Below, in pieces: positions 1 to 5,021 of a stretch of 5,021 nucleotides of DNA (position 1 is the stretch's first letter; each line of letters begins with the position of its first letter). Where the stretch lies: NCBI GenBank assembly GCA_938039345.1, contig CALHVB010000166.1:1-5021 (forward strand), read 5' to 3'. Both the position numbers and the translations under genes were made by a program. This DNA is from an uncultured Sediminicola sp. (GTDB lineage: Bacteria > Bacteroidota > Bacteroidia > Flavobacteriales > Flavobacteriaceae). The notes below the pieces were generated by a model. The model was not told the DNA's origin, did not search any database, and saw nothing but the letters and a program-made list of their open reading frames with translations.

Positions 1-352
1 AGGGTCATTAGGAGCAAACCCTGCTAATGATTTGCCTAAAATGATCACTAAGTTTGCTAATAAAATTCATTTTTTACACCTTAGAAATGTACGTAGAGAA
101 GCAGATGGTAGTTTTTATGAAGACAACCATTTAGAAGGTTCAACAGATATGTATAAAGTGGTAGAAGCCGTTTTAAAAATTGAAAAAGAAAGAGGAGTTA
201 ACTTGCCTATGAGACCCGATCACGGGCACCAAATGCTACACGATTTAGAACAGCAAAGTGCATATTGTGGCTACACTTCTATAGGCAGATTAAAAGGCTT
301 AGCAGAAATAAGGGGATTAGAATTAGGAATAAAAAGAAGTTTAGAGTTATGA
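1..352 (+). CDS. uxuA: Mannonate dehydratase, C-terminal 116 residues (5' end outside window)
   Basis: UxuA dehydrates D-mannonate to 2-keto-3-deoxy-D-gluconate in the cytoplasmic hexuronate pathway. The frame is open from base 2 to the TGA at 350-352, so the gene enters from the left. The visible part is the end of the TIM-barrel. It contains FLHLRNVRRE, an E-x-x-HL-x-GS-x-DM stretch, and the hallmark MRPDHGHQML, followed by the family's closing GRLKGLAEIRGLELG; the first and third of these carry conserved active-site and metal-site residues of the family. A TTG at base 32 is internal and not a start, because the codons before it (GSLGANPAND) also fit the family. About 280 N-terminal residues should lie upstream, judging by a usual length near 390. 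The stop overlaps the uxaC start, indicating one operon. Identification is from motif recognition and is firm. Confidence 0.95.
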   Translation, partial: GSLGANPANDLPKMITKFANKIHFLHLRNVRREADGSFYEDNHLEGSTDMYKVVEAVLKIEKERGVNLPMRPDHGHQMLHDLEQQSAYCGYTSIGRLKGLAEIRGLELGIKRSLEL

Positions 353-1764
353 AAAAAGATGCTTCTTTTATGAATGATAATTTTTTATTGCATTCAGTTG
401 TTGCACAAAAACTGTATCACGATTATGCAGCTAAAATGCCTATTATAGATTATCATAATCATTTATCTCCAGAGAAAATAGCAAGTAATACTGGTTTTAA
501 AGATATTACTGAAGCATGGTTATCCGAGGACCATTATAAATGGAGAGCTATGCGTGCCAATGGTATAGATGAGGTTTATATTACAGGTAATGCTACAGGC
601 GAAGAAAAATTTAGAAAGTGGGCAGCAACAGTGCCTTATACTTTAAAGAATCCATTGTTTCATTGGACACACTTAGAGTTAAAGCATTATTTTGGTATTA
701 AGGATTTATTGCAACCTAGTTCTTGCGATGCTATTTATAAAGAAACATCGGCTTATTTACAAGAAACAACAGCGCAGCAATTATTAGCACAAGCTAATGT
801 AGAGTTGGTTTGTACTACAGATGATCCAACAGATAATTTACAATGGCATCAACAGATAAAAAAAGGAAATTTTAATACTCGCGTATTACCTACATTTAGG
901 TCGGACAATATTATAGGAATAGATAATCCTCAATTTTTATCCTACTTAAAAAAACTTTCTACAGTTACAGATAAGAATATAGAAAGTTTAAATACCTTGT
1001 TAGATGCGCTACAAAATAGAGTAGATTATTTTCATGAAAATGGATGTAGATTGTCAGATTATGGACTTACAGGAGAATTCTCGGCAATAGATTTTAATGA
1101 CGATTTAGTTGATGCAATTCTAAAAAAGAAGATTCAAGGAAAAGTACTTTTAGCAGAAGAGATAAAACAATATAAATCTTGTCTATTGTATTATTTAGCA
1201 ACTATGTACCATAAAAAGAAATGGGCGCAGCAATATCATTTAGGACCTATACGTAATAATAATAGTAGACTCATAAAACAGTTTGGGGCAGATGCTGGTT
1301 GCGATTCTATTGGAGATTATTCCTTTACAACATCCTTATCTCAATTTTTTAATAGATTAGATAGTCAAAATAAATTAGCCAAAACAATTACTTATAACTT
1401 AAACCCAGCGCATAATGAGGTATTTGCTTCTATGATGGGGAATTTTAACACAAGTGAACTTCCAGGGAAAATGCAATGGGGAGCCGCTTGGTGGTTTTTA
1501 GACCAGAAAGATGGTATGGAAAAACAAATTAATACGCTATCTAATTTAAGTTTGTTAAGTAGGTTCGTAGGTATGTTAACAGATAGTAGAAGTTTTTTAT
1601 CGTTCCCTAGGCACGAGTATTTTAGAAGAATCTTATGTAATATTATTGGGAACGATGTAATGAATGGAGAAGTTCCTAATGATATAGCGTTTTTAGGAAA
1701 AATGGTTCAGGATATATGTTACAATAATGCGGTAAACTATTTTAAGTTTAACGATTCTCTTTAA
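349..1764 (+). CDS. uxaC: Glucuronate isomerase (uronate isomerase)
   Basis: UxaC interconverts D-glucuronate and D-fructuronate (and D-galacturonate and D-tagaturonate), the entry step of hexuronate catabolism, in the cytoplasm. From the ATG at 349 the protein is 471 residues, almost exactly the E. coli length (470). It belongs to the amidohydrolase superfamily. Visible motifs are the metal-binding H-x-H in DYHNH (H36, H38), HYKWRAMRANG, HWTHLEL, TTDDP (156-160), QQYHLGPIRNNN, NPAHNEV, and GMLTDSRSFLSF with RHEYFRRIL at 408-427, where D412 is the expected metal and catalytic aspartate. The reading frame extends upstream to 265, but that part overlaps uxuA and is not family-like. ATG 349 shares ATGA with the uxuA stop, suggesting coupled translation. 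ATG 370 (MNDNFLL) is a possible alternative start. The uxuB reductase that links UxaC to UxuA on the glucuronate route is not in the window. Confidence 0.96.
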   Translation: MKKDASFMNDNFLLHSVVAQKLYHDYAAKMPIIDYHNHLSPEKIASNTGFKDITEAWLSEDHYKWRAMRANGIDEVYITGNATGEEKFRKWAATVPYTLKNPLFHWTHLELKHYFGIKDLLQPSSCDAIYKETSAYLQETTAQQLLAQANVELVCTTDDPTDNLQWHQQIKKGNFNTRVLPTFRSDNIIGIDNPQFLSYLKKLSTVTDKNIESLNTLLDALQNRVDYFHENGCRLSDYGLTGEFSAIDFNDDLVDAILKKKIQGKVLLAEEIKQYKSCLLYYLATMYHKKKWAQQYHLGPIRNNNSRLIKQFGADAGCDSIGDYSFTTSLSQFFNRLDSQNKLAKTITYNLNPAHNEVFASMMGNFNTSELPGKMQWGAAWWFLDQKDGMEKQINTLSNLSLLSRFVGMLTDSRSFLSFPRHEYFRRILCNIIGNDVMNGEVPNDIAFLGKMVQDICYNNAVNYFKFNDSL

Positions 1765-2900
1765 CGTTCTTTTGGTCTTAACCAAAATTTATCGGCTTCA
1801 GGAATATGTTTACAGCCTTCAATTGTAAAAGGGTTAAAGTTTTTTTTAGCAAAAATATACCAAGCTGTAGAAGATACTGCAGCTAATTTATCAGTATGGT
1901 TCCATAGTATTTCGGTGCCAAAATTTGTTCCTTGGTTACTGGTATAAGGAATAGCACTAGTATTATTATTAAGCGAACTAGTGATAAACGTTTTTTCTAT
2001 ATCCTTTAAGAGAACTTTGGCTTTGGAAGTAATATTTGCCCTTTTGTAAGCTAATGCCATTTGTGCAGAACCTTCTAACCAAATAACATCTTTATCACCA
2101 TCAAAACAATAGCCAGTTATTTTTGTATTAGTAGCAGTAGTTATTTGTGTATTTAAATAACGATTAGCTTTTGTTAGTGTTTCTTTAGGGAAATCTTCTA
2201 AAATAAGATAGCCTAAGGCATGTAAATCCATTGCATAGTAATAATCAGGATTGTTTGGCCAGGCAACTAAAAGCTGATCCTTAGTATTCCAACGCTCTTC
2301 TTTTAAATAGCGAAGTATGTTTTTATGAAAACTATCATAACCTTCCACGGCATTAAAAGCAGTAATAATTCCTTCAGTTATTTTATGGATGCGAGTACCA
2401 TCCTCGTTATAGCCTCCCCAAAGTCCGCCATCTGTATCTTGTAAAGAACGGAGCCATTGTTCTAGAGCTTTTGCTAAGGTTTTATATTTATTGTTTTTAG
2501 TTTTTGCATGGTAATTATTTAAAGCAATAAGTAACCATGCATTATCTCCCATCCAGGTACGGTTACCGTTTGCACCATTTTTATCTCTACATTGATAAAA
2601 TCCACCAGAATTAGCTAATAATTCATGATTGATTCTTGAGTTGTAAAAATCAAATATTTTTTCAGCATTTTTAATTTTATCAGTAGCAATAAAAGCTAGT
2701 GCAGCTAAAGAATTATCGTATAGAGAAACGAAATTGGTATGCTCAGCACTCTCTAGCAAGCCATTAGGCTGTTGCATATGCAATAACCAACTTTTAGCTT
2801 TTTTAATATGATTTTGTTTTTTATTAGGGGCTAATTTTTTACTTGTAAACCCAAGAAATAAGAATGCAGATAAAATAAGTAAGAGCGCATTAGATTTCAT
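1761..2900 (-). CDS. Secreted alpha/alpha-toroid (six-hairpin glycosidase-like) protein, function unknown
   Basis: The protein is 379 residues. It opens with a signal peptide: K2, then a hydrophobic core over about residues 5-18 ending GFTS. There is no lipobox cysteine, so export to the periplasm or outside is expected rather than lipidation. The rest has the look of an alpha-helical toroid: repeated helix pairs separated by Gly/Trp/Asp-rich loops, including NGNRTWMGDNAW (111-122), DGGLWGGYNEDG (157-168), KITEGIITAFNAV (173-185), AWPNNPDYYYAMDLHALGY (213-231), GYCFDGDKDVIWLEGSAQM (263-281) and SSTAWYIF (343-350). The acidic and aromatic residues in these loops could form a glycan-binding cleft, but I cannot assign catalytic residues or a CAZy family. 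It converges on uxaC with a 4-base overlap and diverges from the Nudix-type regulator. A role in uronate-glycan processing is inferred from context only. The fold class is moderately secure; the activity is unknown. Confidence 0.8.
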   Translation of the reverse strand: MKSNALLLILSAFLFLGFTSKKLAPNKKQNHIKKAKSWLLHMQQPNGLLESAEHTNFVSLYDNSLAALAFIATDKIKNAEKIFDFYNSRINHELLANSGGFYQCRDKNGANGNRTWMGDNAWLLIALNNYHAKTKNNKYKTLAKALEQWLRSLQDTDGGLWGGYNEDGTRIHKITEGIITAFNAVEGYDSFHKNILRYLKEERWNTKDQLLVAWPNNPDYYYAMDLHALGYLILEDFPKETLTKANRYLNTQITTATNTKITGYCFDGDKDVIWLEGSAQMALAYKRANITSKAKVLLKDIEKTFITSSLNNNTSAIPYTSNQGTNFGTEILWNHTDKLAAVSSTAWYIFAKKNFNPFTIEGCKHIPEADKFWLRPKER

Positions 2901-2925
2901 AGGTTTAAGATGCTTTTTAAGTATT

Positions 2926-2954
2926 AAACATTATTTTTTAAGAAATGTTGCCAA
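2926..2954 (-). promoter_or_regulatory. Possible weak promoter of the secreted toroid gene
   Basis: Read on the minus strand, TTG (plus 2952-2954) is followed after 18 bases by TAATGTTT (plus 2926-2933). This is an imperfect match to the Bacteroidota promoter TTG-N(17-23)-TAnnTTTG, with the -7 element having three rather than two bases between TA and TTT and lacking the final G. It lies about 25 bases upstream of the ATG at 2898-2900. In such AT-rich sequence this could be chance. No Shine-Dalgarno sequence is visible before the start codon. Confidence 0.25.
2933..2946. promoter_or_regulatory. AT-rich imperfect palindrome in the divergent intergenic region, possible operator
   Basis: ATTTTTTAAGAAAT matches its own reverse complement at 12 of 14 positions and overlaps the weak promoter proposed for the minus-strand gene. 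A direct repeat TTTTTAAG occurs at 2914-2921 and 2935-2942, 21 bases apart (two helical turns), and a third TTTAAG is at 2904-2909. Such a pattern next to a regulator gene could be its binding site, but the base composition makes chance matches common. Confidence 0.2.
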
Positions 2955-3048
2955 TTATTAAATGTATATCCATAACAAAAATGAATCTATTTTTAATATT
3001 TTAGCTATTATCATTATTCAAAAAACAAGAAAATTGGAAGAAAATAAA

Positions 3049-3729
3049 ATGTATATAAAGCAACATAAATTACTAGTAGCTACCGATTGTATTGTTTTTG
3101 GTTTTGATCAAGGTCGTTTAAAATTATTAGTATTTAAAAGGCGTATAGCTCCATTTGTAGGACATTGGTCTCTTATCGGAAGTTTTGTTAATGAAGATGA
3201 GAGTGTTACTGACGCAGCAATGCGTATATTAATGCAATTTACAGGCTTAGAAAATATTTTTTTAGAAGAGCTAAAAGTGTACAGTAAAGTAGATAGGGAT
3301 TCTGGTGATCGGTGTATTTCTATTGGACAATATGCATTAATTAGAGTAGACGATTATAACGAAGAATTGGTAGAAAAACATGGAGCAAAATGGTTTTCTG
3401 TTGATGAGTTGCCAGATTTAGTTTTAGATCATAATGAAATGGTTTTAGATGCTTTAGAAGGATTAAAAATTAAAGCAAGAAGAAGACCCATAGGTTTAGA
3501 GTTGTTACCAGAAAAATTTACTATTCCACAGTTACAAAGTTTATATGAGGCCATATACCAACGCCCATTGGATAATAGAAATTTTAGAAAAAAACTATTG
3601 TCTTTTGGTTTACTTATTAAGCTAGATGAGAAAGATAAAACCACTTCTAAAAAAGGAGCGTACTTGTATACCTTTGATTATGATAAGTATAAGGTATTAG
3701 AAGAATCTGGTTTCGATTTTTTCCTATAA
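3049..3729 (+). CDS. NrtR/AraR-like transcriptional regulator (degenerate Nudix domain plus winged helix)
   Basis: Regulators of this architecture bind a sugar or nucleotide-sugar-like effector in a Nudix fold and DNA through a C-terminal winged helix; in Bacteroidota they include the arabinose regulator AraR. From the chosen start the protein is 226 residues. The Nudix-like domain covers about residues 5-135 (LLVATDCIVFGFD, then HWSLIGSFVNEDES). The Nudix box starts at G44, but where a hydrolase has RELxEExGL this protein has RILMQFTGL (59-67), so the metal-binding glutamates are gone and hydrolysis is not expected. The winged helix covers about 143-226, with LLPEKFTIPQLQSLYEAI and DNRNFRKKLL. 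The ATG at 3049 is preferred over the in-frame ATG at 2962 because the extra 29 residues are not family-like and GGAAG lies 8 bases before 3049. It diverges from the toroid gene. The effector and target genes cannot be read from the sequence; hexuronate control is an inference from the neighbours. Confidence 0.88.
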   Translation: MYIKQHKLLVATDCIVFGFDQGRLKLLVFKRRIAPFVGHWSLIGSFVNEDESVTDAAMRILMQFTGLENIFLEELKVYSKVDRDSGDRCISIGQYALIRVDDYNEELVEKHGAKWFSVDELPDLVLDHNEMVLDALEGLKIKARRRPIGLELLPEKFTIPQLQSLYEAIYQRPLDNRNFRKKLLSFGLLIKLDEKDKTTSKKGAYLYTFDYDKYKVLEESGFDFFL

Positions 3730-3762
3730 GCAAACCATCTTTTTAAATAAATTATAAGAATT

Positions 3763-3792
3763 CTGTACAAGAAAAAAACTTTTCTATATTTG
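3763..3792 (+). promoter_or_regulatory. Bacteroidota-type promoter of the putative small RNA
   Basis: TATATTTG at 3785-3792 is a perfect match to the -7 consensus TAnnTTTG. Nineteen bases upstream stands CTG (3763-3765), matching two of three bases of the -33 TTG. Transcription would begin near 3797-3799. There is no plus-strand gene until 4457, and an intrinsic terminator lies about 100 bases downstream, so this promoter appears to serve a short untranslated RNA. Confidence 0.55.
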
Positions 3793-3806
3793 CAGCGTTG
3801 TGTTGT

Positions 3807-3829
3807 ATCTTAATTTTTTAAATTAAGAT
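3807..3829 (+). repeat. Perfect inverted repeat (hairpin 1 of the putative small RNA)
   Basis: ATCTTAATTT and AAATTAAGAT are exact reverse complements separated by TTT. Outside the perfect arms, four further pairs (three of them G-U) lengthen the stem on the plus-strand RNA. There is no U-run after it, so it is not a terminator. A stable 5' stem would suit protection of a small RNA from decay. Confidence 0.75.
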
Positions 3830-3868
3830 GTAGGTTGTAACCTAACAAAATGTTAGTTTAAACCAATG

Positions 3869-3898
3869 AAAGGCTTTCCAGTACGGAAGGCTTTTTTT
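3869..3898 (+). terminator. Strong rho-independent terminator, plus strand
   Basis: The arms AAAGGCTTTCC (3869-3879) and GGAAGGCTTTT (3885-3895) pair over 11 positions around the loop AGTAC, including two G-U pairs, and run directly into a T-tract (3892-3898, then G and five more T). On the minus strand the two G-U pairs become A-C mismatches and no U-tract follows, so it does not serve as a clear terminator for the DUF456 gene. It would end the putative small RNA and any read-through from the regulator gene. Confidence 0.85.
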
Positions 3899-3908
3899 GT
3901 TTTTAATG

Positions 3909-4424
3909 TTAACTAAAAAAAGGAAATAGCTCGTTTTTATAATCCCAAGCTTTAGTAATAAATAAACCTAGAAAAACAATAGCTACTAAGAACTTTAAAA
4001 AAGTACCAGTTAAAAAACCAAGAAAAGAACCAAAAGCAGCTTTTAATGCCGTTTTCTGATCGGCCTTATTTATAAGCTCGCCTACAAGAGCCCCAACAAA
4101 CGGCCATACAACAATACCAAAAACGCCTAAAATGGGAAATATTAACGCAACAATAAGCCCTAAAGTTGTACCCACCATGCCGGCTTTACTACCGCCAAAT
4201 TTTTTTGTGCCCATGGCAGGGATAATATAATCTAGAATAAAAACAGCAATCGCAATTACTAGCGTAATACCTAAAAATACCCAATCATTAGGGATAGCTT
4301 TGGTAAGAAAAAGAAATAATAAACCCAGCCAACTAATAGGCGGACCAGGTAATACAGGTAAAAAACTACCTATAATTCCTAAAACCATACATAACAACCC
4401 CAAAATTAATAAAGCAATATCCAT
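3909..4424 (-). CDS. DUF456 family integral membrane protein
   Basis: The protein is 171 residues and almost wholly hydrophobic. Predicted membrane segments lie at about residues 3-23, 30-41, 48-69, 82-117 (a Gly-rich stretch that may span twice or form a helical hairpin) and 137-157. Family-like features are the LPVLPGPP loop (22-29) after the first helix, and DYIIPAMGTKKFGGSKAGM (65-83), followed by a glycine-zipper-like GxxxG-rich region. This agrees with DUF456 (Pfam PF04306), small bacterial inner-membrane proteins with no established biochemical role. The start ATG at 4422-4424 leaves 32 bases to the divergent TPR gene. I see no good promoter or Shine-Dalgarno sequence, so its promoter probably lies inside the first codons of the TPR gene. 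The family call is confident; the function is unknown. Confidence 0.88.
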   Translation of the reverse strand: MDIALLILGLLCMVLGIIGSFLPVLPGPPISWLGLLFLFLTKAIPNDWVFLGITLVIAIAVFILDYIIPAMGTKKFGGSKAGMVGTTLGLIVALIFPILGVFGIVVWPFVGALVGELINKADQKTALKAAFGSFLGFLTGTFLKFLVAIVFLGLFITKAWDYKNELFPFFS

Positions 4425-4456
4425 TTATATATTTTCTATATAAGACTAATATACTA

Positions 4457-5021
4457 ATGATTTGTTACAGGAATAAAAGTATTTTAGAATATGAGCGTAT
4501 AATTACTAAAGATGCTAGCTTAGAAATAGCCAAATACGAATTAGGAAAGCTTTATTTTAAGTTAAAAAGGTTAAACAAAGCAGAGACCTTGTTTACAGAT
4601 TTAACGCAGAAGAATAGTGAAAACCCAGAATACTACTATTATTTAGGAGAAATACTATATAAATTAGATAAAAAAGAACAAGGGATAAATGCATACAAAA
4701 AAGCTGTTGCTATAGACAGTACGCACCTTAGAAGTTTATTTAAATTAGGCAAACATTATTTGGTAATGAAAGAGCCTAACCCAAGTTTAAAATACATTAA
4801 TATGGGTTTACAGTTTTATAAAAATGATGTATCCCTAATAAATTTAAAGGCATTAACTCTATTTAATAACGAAGAGCACGAGAAAGCCATAGAGCAATTT
4901 AATAGCTTATTGGAGTTAGGAGAAGAAAAACCATATATATACAATAAATTAGGCTACTCTTATCTTAAACTATGGGAGTTTAAAAAAGCTAAGGAAAGTT
5001 ATAATAAACTATTAGAGTACG
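4457..5021 (+). CDS. TPR-repeat protein, N-terminal 188 residues (3' end outside window)
   Basis: The frame is open from the ATG at 4457 to the window edge. Five tetratricopeptide repeats follow one another at about residues 23-56, 57-90, 91-124, 125-158 and 159-188. They carry the usual pattern (for example YYYYLGEILYKLDK with AYKKAVAIDS, and YNKLGYSYLKLWEFKKAKESY). TPR arrays are protein-binding scaffolds; the partner is unknown. Residues 8-21 (SILEYERIITKDAS) look like the second helix of a repeat whose first helix is missing. No signal peptide is visible, although many TPR proteins of this phylum are exported. The frame stays open for some way upstream of the ATG, but without a nearby ATG, and it soon enters the DUF456 gene on the other strand. 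The start is therefore uncertain, and a 5' truncation or frameshift is possible. Confidence 0.82.
   Translation, partial: MICYRNKSILEYERIITKDASLEIAKYELGKLYFKLKRLNKAETLFTDLTQKNSENPEYYYYLGEILYKLDKKEQGINAYKKAVAIDSTHLRSLFKLGKHYLVMKEPNPSLKYINMGLQFYKNDVSLINLKALTLFNNEEHEKAIEQFNSLLELGEEKPYIYNKLGYSYLKLWEFKKAKESYNKLLEY

Larger units (their letters stand above)
3797..3898 (+). ncRNA. Putative orphan small RNA of about 100 nt
   Basis: A consensus -7 element, structured sequence and an intrinsic terminator follow one another in the gap after the regulator gene, with no credible reading frame between them. Hairpin 1 is a perfect 10-bp stem (3807-3816 with 3820-3829, loop TTT) that extends to 14 bp if G-U pairs are allowed (3803-3833). 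Hairpin 2 is CTAAC-AAAAT-GTTAG at 3842-3856. An alternative stem TAGGTT/AACCTA (3831-3836 with 3839-3844) competes with it. The terminator forms the 3' end. The extended stem of hairpin 1 and the terminator both depend on G-U pairs that become A-C mismatches on the other strand, which supports plus-strand transcription. It does not resemble tRNA, SRP RNA or tmRNA, and I do not recognise the family. It could instead be a structured 3' UTR of the upstream regulator mRNA. Confidence 0.5.

Noticed and set aside
265..348. Upstream extension of the uxaC reading frame
   Set aside because: It overlaps the conserved C-terminus of uxuA, its translation is unlike UxaC, and starting at 349 gives the family's normal length.
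2962..3048. 29-codon N-terminal extension of the regulator
   Set aside because: The extra residues are Ile- and Asn-rich, do not belong to the Nudix fold, and a better-spaced purine-rich site precedes ATG 3049.
3429..3644. A 71-codon minus-strand open frame
   Set aside because: It lies wholly inside the winged-helix part of the regulator gene and has no recognisable features of its own.
3769..3784. AGAAAA/TTTTCT inverted repeat as a terminator for the regulator gene
   Set aside because: The 6-bp all-but-one A/T stem is too weak, no U-run follows it, and it falls within the proposed promoter spacer.
3797..3898. tRNA, SRP RNA or tmRNA identity for the structured gap
   Set aside because: There is no T-loop GGTTCRA motif or cloverleaf, and no SRP apical-loop context; the GGAAGG present is only the terminator arm.
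3866..3916. Small plus-strand open frame of 16 codons (MKGFPVRKAFF...)
   Set aside because: Its codons are the terminator stem and U-tract, it has no ribosome binding site, and it runs into the DUF456 gene end.
4428..4435. TATATTTT as a -7 element for the TPR gene
   Set aside because: It lacks the final G, and no TTG lies at a suitable distance upstream; TA-rich matches are expected by chance here.

Overview
The window reads as chromosomal DNA of a marine-type Flavobacteriaceae or close Bacteroidota relative. The evidence is the AT-rich sequence, heavy use of AAA/TTA/GAA codons, weak Shine-Dalgarno signals, one good TAnnTTTG -7 promoter element (typical of the Bacteroidota primary sigma factor), and a Nudix-type sugar regulator of the kind found in this phylum. 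The species cannot be named from the sequence.

Layout, left to right. (1) 1-1764, plus strand: the 3' end of uxuA (mannonate dehydratase), then complete uxaC (glucuronate/galacturonate isomerase), translationally overlapped by ATGA. These are two steps of hexuronate breakdown to 2-keto-3-deoxygluconate. (2) 1761-2900, minus strand: a secreted, uncharacterised protein that looks like an alpha/alpha-toroid (six-hairpin glycosidase-like) enzyme. It is convergent with uxaC, and both stop codons fall in one shared TTAA. (3) 3049-3729, plus strand: a transcription factor of the NrtR/AraR-like type (catalytically degenerate Nudix domain plus C-terminal winged helix), divergent from the secreted protein. 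(4) 3730-3908: a 179-base gap holding a promoter-like element, a long hairpin, a second hairpin and a strong plus-strand intrinsic terminator. Together these look like an orphan small RNA gene of about 100 nt. (5) 3909-4424, minus strand: a DUF456 membrane protein. (6) 4457 to the window end, plus strand: the N-terminal 188 residues of a TPR-repeat protein.

How the parts may work together (inference): the uronate genes, the secreted toroid protein and the Nudix-type regulator fit a polysaccharide or uronic-acid utilisation neighbourhood, with the secreted protein acting on a uronate-containing glycan outside the cytoplasm and the regulator sensing a sugar or intermediate. The DUF456 and TPR genes look like ordinary housekeeping neighbours. 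No mobile element, tRNA, rRNA or CRISPR array was seen. The least explained element is the putative small RNA at 3797-3898.
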